Shown: positions 33,269 to 41,872 of the stretch, piece after piece
How the letters are laid out: the number at the start of each line of letters is the position of its first letter
How positions within the stretch are numbered: the stretch's first letter is position 1
Assembly: GCA_018715065.1 (NCBI GenBank)
Contig: DVMJ01000040.1
Coordinates: 1 to 59,984 of the forward strand
Direction: 5' to 3'
DNA: 59,984 bases
From: Fimiplasma intestinipullorum
Lineage (GTDB): Bacteria; Bacillota_I; Bacilli_A; Erysipelotrichales; Coprobacillaceae
Program-made: the position numbers and the translations under genes
The notes under the pieces: model-generated
What the model saw: the letters and a program-made list of their open reading frames with translations, nothing else
What the model was told of the DNA's origin: nothing
The model's database searches: none

Positions 33269-34567
33269 CGTTAAAGTCGAGCCGTTCGGTGCTCCATCAA
33301 GGTTCACGATCTTAGCAAGACGATAATTTTCTTTCAATTCTCCAGCCATTTTGGCCATAGTTGAGAGATGATCACCAAATAAAAGAATGTGGCGTGTAGT
33401 GGAAAGACGCAAATTCGAAATAAAATGCGGATCATATTTTGCCTCTCGCACATGGACCATGACCAGATCAAAATGTCTGGCTTTACATAATGTTGGGAAT
33501 AAGATATCCATTTTACCTGATTCATAATTCACATTCATCCGGCCCATCAAACGCACATTGTTCATCGCATCCACAATGTCCCCTTTGCGTTCATCAATTC
33601 CCTTAATGACATAGCGTTCATCCAAACCTAAGCTATATAAACCAATACCGCTGTTCACTTCTAAAATAGACAGCGTATCCTCCGGAATCATGTCCGCAAT
33701 CTCTTTGGCTACACGAACGGCATGCTGACGGTAGACAGGGAAATCATCTTTAGGAGATATCGTAAATGTTTTTTGCATAAAATACTGTTCAATCGTGGCT
33801 TTACCGAATTTCTTTTCGTATTTACCGGCTTCAAAATCCTGTTTCTTTGAAGTGTTCACACAAACATAAATGGAAATGACACCTTCAATACGGCTCATGG
33901 CTTCTAAAGCGCGATCCGGGATCCGATCTTCACCCGTTACAAAGATCAGCTGTAAGCCGGCATCAAATTCACGCACTGTCAAAAAGCGTAATCCTTTTCT
34001 CTTCAGTTCGTCATAAGCATGTAAATGCAGTTCACTGAAAAGCGACTCAAGTTCTGTCAAACAGCTGTTGATGCGTTTAGACTGCATCGGGCAGCGGCTC
34101 ATTAATGACAAATACTTGGATTCTCTTTGATAGATACCAAAAACAACACGATCATCAAATTTAATGATTGGTAAACGCACGATATTGCGTACAGCTAAGC
34201 GCTGACTGGAAGCTTTGACCGGTTCGATCGGTACACGAACATTTTCCTTACCAATATATTTATTCAAAGTATCTTTGACCAACTGATGCTTGCTGGTTAA
34301 TTGTGCTTGATAATCCATGATCATCAGTGGACAGCCTAGACACTTTCCTTGCTGATAGCATTTTGGGCGCACGCGGTCTTTAGAGCGGGAAACGACCTTG
34401 ACCAGTTCACCAATTTTATAGGTTGGTTCATCGCGCACGATCTCAATCTCCACTACTTCACGTGGGAGTGCCCCTTGCACAAATGTAATTTTTTTATCTA
34501 AATAAGCGATTCCTTCGCCGTTAATACCTAATTTTTTAATTTCAGCAGTCACTGTTTTTCTGACCAT
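33242..34567 (-). CDS. TrmA/RlmD-family protein with lost catalytic residues
   Basis: A 441-residue protein with the layout of 5-methyluridine RNA methyltransferases. A TRAM domain covers residues 1-60, the Fe-S Cys pattern CX5CX2C (CYQQGKCLGC) lies near 73-82 with a fourth Cys in RCPMQ near 157, and a Rossmann-like C-terminal half follows. The key active-site motifs are gone. The DPPRxG loop reads HVREAK, the SCNP nucleophile Cys region reads ILLFGDHLS, the HVE base is absent, and the SAM loop is NSGIGLYS. RNA binding may remain without methylation. Its start lies 19 bases inside the BrkB-like gene. Confidence 0.85.
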   Translation of the reverse strand: MVRKTVTAEIKKLGINGEGIAYLDKKITFVQGALPREVVEIEIVRDEPTYKIGELVKVVSRSKDRVRPKCYQQGKCLGCPLMIMDYQAQLTSKHQLVKDTLNKYIGKENVRVPIEPVKASSQRLAVRNIVRLPIIKFDDRVVFGIYQRESKYLSLMSRCPMQSKRINSCLTELESLFSELHLHAYDELKRKGLRFLTVREFDAGLQLIFVTGEDRIPDRALEAMSRIEGVISIYVCVNTSKKQDFEAGKYEKKFGKATIEQYFMQKTFTISPKDDFPVYRQHAVRVAKEIADMIPEDTLSILEVNSGIGLYSLGLDERYVIKGIDERKGDIVDAMNNVRLMGRMNVNYESGKMDILFPTLCKARHFDLVMVHVREAKYDPHFISNLRLSTTRHILLFGDHLSTMAKMAGELKENYRLAKIVNLDGAPNGSTLTTIMRLDLA

Positions 34568-35352
34568 CGATTACCCTTCCTTTCCATATATTCATGATGT
34601 CGCACAGCACTCAAGCTAATGCCAAAATAAATCACATTACTCATCCAATTTAAAATAATCAACACTGCGGCAATGCTTGCGAGAGGACCATATAGATTGG
34701 TGTAAGTAGAAATGTTGAAAAAAGCTTCGTAAAAGATCAGCAAAGCCATAATTCCAATCGTTGAAACAAGACTTCCTAGATACACATCAATCAAACGGGG
34801 TACATCTGAAGGAACGATCAAATTAATGAGCAGCATAAGCCCGTGTATAGCCAAAAACGTCAAAAGATAACGCGAGAATGGCACCAGGGACAAGGTACTG
34901 ATCACAAATCCAACACCAGGTAAAAATCCAATCAGCAACACCAAAAAGACCACAATCAACAAAAAAAAGAGAGTATTGACAACCGCACTAAAGCGCGATT
35001 TTACATAACGTGTCTGCTTATTCGTAAAACCATACAGCCGATCTGAGACCTGCTTCATCTTAAAAATGCCTCGGCTCGAAATAAGCAAACACATAATAAT
35101 CGTAAAGATGGAGATATAACTCACATCTTTTTGCTGCATGAATGCAATCAGCTGGGCTGTCAGATCATCTGAAAAGAATTGCAGTAACAGCGTTTCAAAC
35201 TTTAAGACATCCAAATGAAGCCAATTTAAGAGAATGACTAACAGAGTTAAAGAAGGTACAACAGATAAAAGTAGATAATACGATAGACTCGTCGTATCAC
35301 TGGATTTGACTTCCAGACGAAATAATCGTAATGCCTTCAGCAGTTGATCCAT
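34549..35352 (-). CDS. YihY/BrkB-family membrane protein
   Basis: A 267-residue integral membrane protein with about six helices. Family landmarks: SLSYYLLLSVVPSLTLL near residue 22, the SSRGIFKMKQ segment near 91 and a final NWMSNVIYFGISLSAV near 233. The family was once called ribonuclease BN by mistake; actual function is unknown. AAGGAGGT precedes the start, and a consensus promoter lies at 35405-35433. It is co-transcribed with the TrmA-like gene, whose start it overlaps. Confidence 0.88.
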   Translation of the reverse strand: MDQLLKALRLFRLEVKSSDTTSLSYYLLLSVVPSLTLLVILLNWLHLDVLKFETLLLQFFSDDLTAQLIAFMQQKDVSYISIFTIIMCLLISSRGIFKMKQVSDRLYGFTNKQTRYVKSRFSAVVNTLFFLLIVVFLVLLIGFLPGVGFVISTLSLVPFSRYLLTFLAIHGLMLLINLIVPSDVPRLIDVYLGSLVSTIGIMALLIFYEAFFNISTYTNLYGPLASIAAVLIILNWMSNVIYFGISLSAVRHHEYMERKGNRWSEKQ

Positions 35353-35404
35353 CGCTTACCTCCTTTGCAGGCCAACTATTGATTAATCAATTTGAATCAA
35401 AACT

Positions 35405-35433
35405 ATTATACAACATGGAAAGGTCCTTGTCAA
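35405..35433 (-). promoter_or_regulatory. Consensus sigmaA promoter of the BrkB-like gene
   Basis: TTGACA (35428-35433), 17 bases, TATAAT (35405-35410). Perfect consensus. Confidence 0.92.
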
Positions 35434-35475
35434 ACTAGCCGAACATCCGTCTCTTTTTTACATTTTTAGAAAAAC

Positions 35476-35496
35476 AGGAAGCCCTAATGACTTCCT
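35476..35496 (-). terminator. Terminator of dacA
   Basis: AGGAAG/CTTCCT stem overlapping the dacA stop, followed on the minus strand by GTTTTTC. Confidence 0.65.
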
Positions 35497-36692
35497 ATTT
35501 GATGACGTGATTGGATCCTGCCGCTGGCAATATAAAGCAGTACTCCTGATAAGAGCACGATGCTTACTCCCTCCAGAAAGCAAGTAAAGGCGATTGAAGA
35601 GACAACGAACCCCTGGCTATATACCGCAACCGAGCCGATTTCTGTACCATCCACAAGAACATGGATATCTCCTAAATGACTCTGGTTGCCTACAAGCACA
35701 TTTGCCGATGACCACTCCAGCTGATAAGTTTGATCATCAGGCAGCGTAAACCCGCTCAGGCTGCTCGTTTCATGAAATTGAAGCGCTCCATCCAAAGTCA
35801 GATATTGTGCTTGCAAAGGCTGCAGCATCTCTTCATATAATGACCGTTCTACCTTGATGTATTGACTATTGGCAAGGGTATTGGTAAAGAGGTCATGAAT
35901 GTGCGTCGTTCGTGTCAACGTGTCATGCTCATTGAGAACAACAACGATGAGACCCTGACCCTCCTTCTCATAATAAGCGACCATGCAATTGCCGGCCTGA
36001 TCGGTAAAACCGGTCTTAGCACATTGGATCCCGTCAATATAATAAGCAGAATCCTTCTGTAAAAGCGGATTTAATTGTTTGAGCTCTCGTTCGACGTGCT
36101 GATTGGTCTTGGGGATCGTATACGTATCTAAACTTAACCAGTATCGAAATCCCTGTACCCCGATACAATAGCGTATCAACTGAGCAAGATCACTGGCTGT
36201 TGTATAATGCTCCGGATCATGCAGTCCATTCGTTGTCACAAAATGCGTATTTTGTAAGCCCAGTTCACTGACCTTCTGATTCATTCGATTCACGAAGGCT
36301 TCCTGACTGCCATCTATCAGCTGGGCGATCCCGTTGCAGGCTTCGTTGGCTGACCAGAGCGATGCAGCAGCAATCAGATCGCGCAAGCGCACTTCTTCAC
36401 CCGGATACATCTCCGCATCGCTACAGTCCCACTCGACACGATCACGGACATGCTCATCCAAAACAACTGTCTGATCCAAATTGCCATACTCTAAAGCTAA
36501 AGCAATGGTCAGAATCTTCGTTGTACTGGCTGGATAATACTTTTCATCTGCATGCTGACTTTCTAAAATGACCCCTGTATTCGCATCCATGACGACATAG
36601 GCCGGCTCCTTGCTGTCATCTGCCAGGCAGGTCACAGGCGCAAGGAACACCATGACCATAGTCATCAGAATCATTCCTAAACGTTTAATCAT
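35484..36692 (-). CDS. dacA: D-alanyl-D-alanine carboxypeptidase (S11, PBP5-like)
   Basis: A 402-residue secreted penicillin-binding protein that trims the terminal D-Ala from peptidoglycan pentapeptides. A signal peptide (about 1-25, ends LADDS) is followed by the serine peptidase domain: SxxK as STTK near residue 56, SxN as SAN near 110 and KTG as AKTG near 205. A C-terminal beta domain and a membrane helix (about 370-390) anchor it. Start at 36692 with GAGAGG; it overlaps the HAD gene stop by 8 bases. It is in the ligA-HAD-dacA run. Confidence 0.93.
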   Translation of the reverse strand: MIKRLGMILMTMVMVFLAPVTCLADDSKEPAYVVMDANTGVILESQHADEKYYPASTTKILTIALALEYGNLDQTVVLDEHVRDRVEWDCSDAEMYPGEEVRLRDLIAAASLWSANEACNGIAQLIDGSQEAFVNRMNQKVSELGLQNTHFVTTNGLHDPEHYTTASDLAQLIRYCIGVQGFRYWLSLDTYTIPKTNQHVERELKQLNPLLQKDSAYYIDGIQCAKTGFTDQAGNCMVAYYEKEGQGLIVVVLNEHDTLTRTTHIHDLFTNTLANSQYIKVERSLYEEMLQPLQAQYLTLDGALQFHETSSLSGFTLPDDQTYQLEWSSANVLVGNQSHLGDIHVLVDGTEIGSVAVYSQGFVVSSIAFTCFLEGVSIVLLSGVLLYIASGRIQSRHQIGSH

Positions 36693-37506
36693 GAAGCACG
36701 AACCTCTCAATCGCCTCGGAGACAGCACCCTGACTAAAATCTTTGGTTGTCACTACATCCGCTGCTTCCTTCACATCCGGCAAAGCATTCTGCACCGCAA
36801 TGCCCAGTCCTGCCGTTTTGATCATCTCCATATCATTTTCATTATCTCCAATGGCAATCGTCTTTTCTAAAGGAATGCCTAAATAACGGGCCAGCCAGGC
36901 AAGGGCCTGTCCTTTATTGACACCGGGAGCATTAAATTCCAGATAGCGCATGGACGAGTAACTGACAGCCACCCGATCACGTGTCAAAGGTTCCATTTGT
37001 CTAGCCACTTCTCTTAAATAAGGCATATCACATTTTTGAAAAATGATCTTGGCAATGCGCATGTCCTTCGTAAAAGACATATCAAAATCTTCAATGACTT
37101 TAAAATTCGCCTTTTGTTTGATCTTCCGGTCGATCTCATCCTGATTGGCATGAAACAGAAAACAGCCTTCAGGTGTAAAGATCTCCATACAGACATCCAG
37201 GTGCTTGCCAAAATCAAAGAGTTCTTTGACTAGCGCATACTCCATTCCCTGAAATAAAATCTCCTGAAAGGTTCCCGTCGTGACGATCATCCCGCCATTA
37301 AAAGCGATGATATAATCCTCGTCCGATTGATCCAGCTCGAGTTCATGCAGGATCTCACGGGTCATCTCATAGCCCCGTCCTGTTGCCGGAATAAACTTTA
37401 AGCCTTTTTTTCTGGCCAGTGCGATCGCCTGACGATTGATTGGGGGAACATGATGATCGCTTGTTAATAAGGTTTCATCCAGATCAGAAAACATCAGTTC
37501 ATACAT
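36685..37506 (-). CDS. HAD superfamily Cof-type phosphatase
   Basis: A 273-residue cytosolic phosphatase. Motif I FSDLDETLLTSD begins at residue 6, motif II IPATGRG near 45, and motif IV IGDNENDMEMI near 225. A C2-type cap covers about 85-190. Substrate is unknown. I place the start at 37506 (MYELMF), with AAGGGGG upstream, overlapping the ligA stop by 8 bases; 35 upstream codons are open within ligA but would add no domain. Confidence 0.9.
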   Translation of the reverse strand: MYELMFSDLDETLLTSDHHVPPINRQAIALARKKGLKFIPATGRGYEMTREILHELELDQSDEDYIIAFNGGMIVTTGTFQEILFQGMEYALVKELFDFGKHLDVCMEIFTPEGCFLFHANQDEIDRKIKQKANFKVIEDFDMSFTKDMRIAKIIFQKCDMPYLREVARQMEPLTRDRVAVSYSSMRYLEFNAPGVNKGQALAWLARYLGIPLEKTIAIGDNENDMEMIKTAGLGIAVQNALPDVKEAADVVTTKDFSQGAVSEAIERFVLHD

Positions 37507-39496
37507 TGGTTTCGCCCCCTTCAAGCATTCTGATAAAGTCTTCTTCACTAATGATCGGAATTTGTAATTCTTTGGCCTTACGATTCTTTGAAGAATTTGA
37601 AGTCGTATCATTATTGATCAAATAATGGGTCTTGCTTGTCACTGAGCCCGTCACCTTACCGCCTCTTTCTTCAATGACCGCTTTGAGCTCATTTCGGTTC
37701 TTATAATGATTGACACTGCCGGTAATACAGAAAGTCTTGCCTTCAAAGATGGCCTCTTCACTACTTTCCGTGTAGGGTTCAATATCCAATACCGCCAGCA
37801 GGTGCGCAATGATCTTCTGATGTTCAGGATCGGACATATAGCGTACATAAGCATCCGCCATGATTTCTCCGATCCCATCGATACTGATCAAAGAAGCCGC
37901 ATTGGCGCTCAGGACCTTCTCGATGTTGCCTTTAAAATGTTTGACGATCAGCTTGGCATTCGCTAAACCAATATTCGGAATACCTAAAGCATAGATCAGA
38001 CGAACTAAAGTCGTATGACGTGCCTTTTCAATCGACGCCACTAAATTCATATACGATTTTTTGCCAAAACCATCCATATTTTCAATGCGTAAACGATAAC
38101 GCTCCAAGTTGAAAAGATCCGCAAATTCCTGAATGTAACCCAGATCGATAAACTTTTCTAAAGTTGCCTCGGATAAACCATCCACATTCATCGCATCCCG
38201 GCTCACAAAATGGGTAAAGCTCTTCAAATGCTTCGCCAGGCAGTTAGGGTTCGTACAATAAAGAGTACGGATCCCATGATCATCGACAATCTCGGTTGGT
38301 GCATGACAGACTGGGCATTCCTTTGGTATCTCTAAACGATCCGACTGATCGAGATTTTCCGCTATCTGAGGAATGATCATATTAGCCTTATACACACGCA
38401 CCCGATCACCGATCCCGATATGTAGATTTTCCAAAACACTGACATTATGTAGAGAGGCACGTGAAACCGTCGTCCCTTCTAGTTCCACCGGTTCAAAGAT
38501 GGCTACCGGATTGATCAGCCCGGTCCGACTGGCTGACCACTCGACTTCTTTGATCCGCGTTTCCTTCGTTTCATCCTGCCATTTAAAGGCAATCGCATCG
38601 CGCGGAAACTTCGCTGTCCGCCCTAAGCTCTCGCCATAAGCAATATCCTCATACGTCAAAACTAAACCATCACTCGGATAAGCAAAAGTAGCAATCTGAT
38701 TGGCATAATTTTCAATTTCACTAATGATGGTCTGAGCATTGACTAAACGGTGAGCAACGACTTCAAAGCCCTGTTCCTCCAGCCAGTCGAACTGGGCCTT
38801 GCGCGAATTGTGAAAATCCACATCATTCGCCTGGACTAAGGCAAAAGCCACAAATCGCACATGACGATCTTTGGTGATCCGGTTATTGAGCTGGCGAACC
38901 GAACCACTGCATAGATTACGTGGATTCTTATATTTTTCGCTCTCCAGTTCAATGGAGGCATTGATCTTTTCAAAATCCGCATAAGTAATCAGTGCTTCCC
39001 CACGCACCACCAAGGTTCCCTGGTAAGGAATCTTCAGAGGGATATTGTCAAAAACACGGGCATTATTCGTAATGACCTCGCCCACTTCCCCATTTCCGCG
39101 GGTAACCGCTTTTTCCAATGATCCATTCGTATAGGTCAATACAATGGTCAGGCCGTCTAATTTCCAGGAAAGCAATCCTTCATAGACCCCCAGCCATTCC
39201 CGTAAAGCTTCCGGATCTTTGGTCTTGTCCAGGGATAACATCGGTGAAGCATGCGTTTCTTTCGGCAGTTCACTGACCACCTCATAACCAACCCGCTGGG
39301 TCGGACTATTCGATAAGACCACACCGGTCTCTTTTTCTAAACGTTCCAGTTCATCATATAAAGCATCATATTCATAGTTGCTCATCAATTCCTGACTAGT
39401 CGAATAATAGGCTTTGGCTGCCTCATTCAACTGATCGACGAGCGCCTGCATTCTCTTTCTCTGATCCACAGTTTCCAACTCCTTCATCCTACTCAT
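37499..39496 (-). CDS. ligA: NAD-dependent DNA ligase
   Basis: About 665 residues. In order: Ia domain (NYEYDALYDEL), adenylation domain with the catalytic Lys in SWKLDGL near residue 112, OB fold, a four-Cys zinc finger (CPVC...CTNPNC), helix-hairpin-helix repeats and a C-terminal BRCT domain (FEGKTFCITGSV onward). It seals nicks with NAD in replication and repair. The start is uncertain: ATGs lie at 39496 and 39487, neither with a good ribosome site, and the frame is open to 39541 through the upstream terminator. I take 39496. Confidence 0.95.
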   Translation of the reverse strand: MSRMKELETVDQRKRMQALVDQLNEAAKAYYSTSQELMSNYEYDALYDELERLEKETGVVLSNSPTQRVGYEVVSELPKETHASPMLSLDKTKDPEALREWLGVYEGLLSWKLDGLTIVLTYTNGSLEKAVTRGNGEVGEVITNNARVFDNIPLKIPYQGTLVVRGEALITYADFEKINASIELESEKYKNPRNLCSGSVRQLNNRITKDRHVRFVAFALVQANDVDFHNSRKAQFDWLEEQGFEVVAHRLVNAQTIISEIENYANQIATFAYPSDGLVLTYEDIAYGESLGRTAKFPRDAIAFKWQDETKETRIKEVEWSASRTGLINPVAIFEPVELEGTTVSRASLHNVSVLENLHIGIGDRVRVYKANMIIPQIAENLDQSDRLEIPKECPVCHAPTEIVDDHGIRTLYCTNPNCLAKHLKSFTHFVSRDAMNVDGLSEATLEKFIDLGYIQEFADLFNLERYRLRIENMDGFGKKSYMNLVASIEKARHTTLVRLIYALGIPNIGLANAKLIVKHFKGNIEKVLSANAASLISIDGIGEIMADAYVRYMSDPEHQKIIAHLLAVLDIEPYTESSEEAIFEGKTFCITGSVNHYKNRNELKAVIEERGGKVTGSVTSKTHYLINNDTTSNSSKNRKAKELQIPIISEEDFIRMLEGGETNV

Positions 39497-39528
39497 TAAA
39501 CCATTAAACCCAAAGAAAAGCAAGCAAA

Positions 39529-39552
39529 AAAGCCAGCGCAAAGTCTGGCTTT
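39529..39552 (-). terminator. Terminator of the 39551 gene
   Basis: AAAGCCAG/CTGGCTTT stem directly at the stop codon, followed by TTTTTT on the minus strand. It sits only about 40 bases upstream of ligA's start. Confidence 0.88.
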
Positions 39553-40000
39553 AAGAAGTGGTTACTTCCTGCATATAATCCTGTAAGGTATCCGAAGTAT
39601 ACACATATTCATAATCATGATCTAAAGGCGTATAGACGCCATCATTCGATCCATTTTGTTTAAACGAGCAAGTTCCCAGATAATACGTTGTGCCATCATA
39701 GAGGACATCCATCAATGTATTTCGTCCGGCAAACCGCCAAACCACATAGGCGTCATCAGGAAGGCTTACCTCCACCATACTTTCATCCTGAAAACCCTTC
39801 AGATCGTTAACGCTAACCTCCATCAGCTGATTACCGGAAACATCCATCGCACTGACCGGATCCTGGGTAAAACTAGCAACCACTTCATCATAACGATAGT
39901 CCAACAAGCTGATCTTAGGACGAGTAAATCCATAGATTGCCACAGCGGCGACAATGATGACCACCACTAAAGCTACCCATAAACCCATTTTCTTTTTCAT
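39551..40000 (-). CDS. Membrane-anchored hypothetical protein
   Basis: A 149-residue protein. A Lys-rich start is followed by a strong membrane helix (about residues 7-24) and a roughly 120-residue extracellular domain with AGRNTLMDVLYDG, YYLGTCSFK and a C-terminal HDYEYVYTSDTLQDYMQE. No family recognised. The ATG at 40000 has CAGGTGAAAG. Directly upstream (40005-40118) lies the C-terminal remnant of a second copy, so this was once a tandem pair. A near-perfect cre site at 40223-40236 hints at CcpA control. Confidence 0.8.
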   Translation of the reverse strand: MKKKMGLWVALVVVIIVAAVAIYGFTRPKISLLDYRYDEVVASFTQDPVSAMDVSGNQLMEVSVNDLKGFQDESMVEVSLPDDAYVVWRFAGRNTLMDVLYDGTTYYLGTCSFKQNGSNDGVYTPLDHDYEYVYTSDTLQDYMQEVTTS

Positions 40001-40004
40001 ACTT

Positions 40005-40118
40005 TCACCTGCTTTCAAACTGCTTCATCCATGCTTGCATGACATCTGAAATATAAACGTGTTCAAAATCACGATCAGGGATAACAGATACGCAATTTTT
40101 ACCACCATAACGAATCAT
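40005..40118 (-). pseudogene. C-terminal remnant of a paralog of the 39551 gene
   Basis: A 37-codon frame ending in TGA translates to MIRYGGKN...DFEHVYISDVMQAWMKQF. This aligns with the C-terminus of the adjacent protein (VLYDGTTY...DYEYVYTSDTLQDYMQE). The reading frame is closed a few codons further upstream, so only the tail survives. It marks a decayed tandem duplication. Confidence 0.75.
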
Positions 40119-40222
40119 TACCACTAATCAAAAATGACGATTTATTTGAGATCTTTACTGATCGCCCATCAAGGCAAGCTATCCCTTAATCTAATCTTAA
40201 CATTTTATACAAAAAAAACAAT

Positions 40223-40236
40223 AGTTAGCGTTTACA
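40223..40236 (-). promoter_or_regulatory. cre site (CcpA operator)
   Basis: Minus strand TGTAAACGCTAACT matches the TGWAARCGYTWNCW consensus at every position. It lies upstream of the membrane-anchored gene at 39551-40000. A clear promoter next to it is not seen. Confidence 0.7.
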
Positions 40237-40266
40237 TTTGTGTTAAATATGTGTAAAGAAAGCAAA

Positions 40267-40295
40267 AGCGGATGACTTACATAAAGTGATCCGCT
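40267..40295 (-). terminator. Terminator after the 121-residue membrane protein gene
   Basis: AGCGGAT/ATCCGCT with an inner ACTT/AAGT stem; TTTTGCTTTCTTT follows on the minus strand. Confidence 0.65.
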
Positions 40296-40351
40296 GAAAA
40301 TAAAACTCATTGAAGATCAATCATATGGGGGAACGATCCTATGAACTCTTC

Positions 40352-40717
40352 CTATTTATGCTTTATGATGGCGCAAATGAAGAAGTTGACTCCAAATAAC
40401 ATAATGACAATTGGAAAAATATTAGCGACATAAAATTGATAGTCCGAATTACCTAATTGTTCTGTCAGGAAAATGTAAATCTTTAATAACGGAAATAAAG
40501 CAAGCATCAAAACCAGCCATACAAGAAAACTGGCACCCATTACCTTATAATTACGTTTTTCTTCTTCTTTGGCTGCTTTTTCAATAGCTGTTATTAGTGA
40601 AAACCGCTGTCCCCTTACTTTTAAGATCCTCAAATAGATTTCGATAACGACATAAAAGAACAGTGAATAGACAATAAACAGTCCTGCAATCCCTAATAAA
40701 CACATCGTTAGACTCAT
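40352..40717 (-). CDS. Membrane protein B of a tandem pair, unknown
   Basis: A 121-residue membrane protein with three hydrophobic segments (about 5-27, 60-82 and 95-116), separated by a charged loop EKAAKEEEKRNYK. No family recognised. Its ATG overlaps the stop of the 129-residue gene as ATGA. Copies of its N-terminus occur at 41100-41213 and 41618-41710, both truncated, so the A-B pair has been duplicated repeatedly. Confidence 0.75.
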   Translation of the reverse strand: MSLTMCLLGIAGLFIVYSLFFYVVIEIYLRILKVRGQRFSLITAIEKAAKEEEKRNYKVMGASFLVWLVLMLALFPLLKIYIFLTEQLGNSDYQFYVANIFPIVIMLFGVNFFICAIIKHK

Positions 40718-41103
40718 GAATGATCCGCTTCTTTCATTTTCTTCAAATATTTCTTTCGCAGTATGATCATGTCAATGACGATACTGCCCAAAGCAATCGG
40801 AAAAACCAAGAACATTTCCGTATCTTTTATGATATGAAACCACTTGCCTGATGCAGGTAAATACTGACTATCCTGGAAAAAATGATAGATAAAGCCATAC
40901 AGAGCAGATGCCACCACCCCAATCACTTCCCAATGCCATGACGATTGATCCCATCCATTTTTGGAGAATTTAAGATTTGTATAATTGTTCTTATACCATA
41001 GGATGGCAATAACGAATATGACATACAAAAACGGAATACCAAAGACAAAAAACCAAAACCAAAACAAACTGAAAGAGCCATAGGAAATAGGTTCGTTATT
41101 CAT
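40714..41103 (-). CDS. Membrane protein A of a tandem pair, copy 1
   Basis: A 129-residue protein with membrane helices at about 11-31, 55-72 and 88-108 and a basic tail (LRKKYLKKMKEADHS). The segment WYKNNYTNLKFSKNGWDQSS follows the first helix. No family recognised. It is nearly identical to the gene at 41210-41599, and the two nucleotide sequences remain close, pointing to a recent duplication. Its stop overlaps the next gene's start. Confidence 0.78.
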   Translation of the reverse strand: MNNEPISYGSFSLFWFWFFVFGIPFLYVIFVIAILWYKNNYTNLKFSKNGWDQSSWHWEVIGVVASALYGFIYHFFQDSQYLPASGKWFHIIKDTEMFLVFPIALGSIVIDMIILRKKYLKKMKEADHS

Positions 41104-41213
41104 GGAATCACCACTCTATCTCTTTGGAAATCGATATTAGAAAAACATAAAACTTTAGGAAATAGGCAATAAAACAATCCCGCAATTCCTAATAAACACA
41201 TCATTAGTCTCAT
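41100..41213 (-). pseudogene. Truncated copy of membrane protein B
   Basis: A 37-codon frame begins MRLMMCLLGIAGLF, which matches MSLTMCLLGIAGLF of the intact 121-residue protein, then diverges and stops inside the next gene's start. It overlaps the 129-residue copy 2 exactly as the intact pair does. It may still be translated but lacks two of three helices. Confidence 0.72.
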
Positions 41214-41599
41214 GAGTGATCCGCTTCTTTCATTTTTTTCAAATACTTCCTTCTCAGTATAATCATATCAATGATTGGAAAACTGATATCAATCGCAATA
41301 ATCAAATACATTTCGGTATCTTTAATCACGTGAAACAAGTTTCCTGACGCAGGTAAATACTGACTATCCTGAAAAAAGTGATATATTAGACCATACAGAG
41401 CGGATGATGCCACTCCGATCACTTCCCAATGCCATATTGATTGATCCCATCCATTTTTTGAGAATTTAAGATTTGTATAATTGTTCTTATACCATAGGAT
41501 GGCAATAACGAATATGACATACAAAATCGGAATACCAAAGACAAAAAACCAGAACCAAAACGGGCTGAAATCACCATATGATATAGGATCTTTATTCAT
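41210..41599 (-). CDS. Membrane protein A of a tandem pair, copy 2
   Basis: A 129-residue paralog of the protein at 40714-41103. Most residues are identical; differences cluster in the last helix (AIDISFPIIDMII versus GSIVIDMII). The GGGGG stretch before the ATG serves as ribosome site. Its downstream partner is truncated. Function unknown. Confidence 0.78.
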   Translation of the reverse strand: MNKDPISYGDFSPFWFWFFVFGIPILYVIFVIAILWYKNNYTNLKFSKNGWDQSIWHWEVIGVASSALYGLIYHFFQDSQYLPASGNLFHVIKDTEMYLIIAIDISFPIIDMIILRRKYLKKMKEADHS

Positions 41600-41617
41600 G
41601 GAATCCCCCCCTCTACT

Positions 41618-41710
41618 TTACTTAAAATAAACTTCGAAAAGGACATCAAATATAAGCAAATAGATGATAAACAGTCCTGCAATCCCTAATTAACGCATTG
41701 TTAGGCTTAT
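41618..41710 (-). pseudogene. Older remnant of membrane protein B
   Basis: In frame, ISLTMR-stop-LGIAGLFIIYLLIFDVLFEVYFK matches the N-terminal third of the 121-residue protein with the start ATG changed to ATA and an internal TAA. It is the most decayed unit of the array. The rest of 41711-41872 holds no recognisable gene. Confidence 0.7.
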
Positions 41711-41872
41711 GAACGATCGACTTTTCACAATCGTCCCCAGTCAACCACAACTAAGTCTAAACCAATCACCACAATCTATCCAATCATAGAATCGATGATC
41801 TTTGTGCAAAATATAGGTGGAAATAAAGCAAAGCGGATGACTTACACTGAAGCGACCAGCTTTTGACTAAGC

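Larger units (their letters stand above)
40119..40351. other. Intergenic region with cre site and terminator
   Basis: No gene seen. It contains the cre-like box at 40223-40236 and the hairpin at 40267-40295. A diverged copy of the hairpin arm AGCGGATGACTTACA recurs at 41829-41843. Confidence 0.6.

Noticed and set aside
36610..36870. 86-codon plus frame opposite the dacA/HAD junction
   Set aside because: Antisense to two well-supported overlapping genes; no ribosome site.
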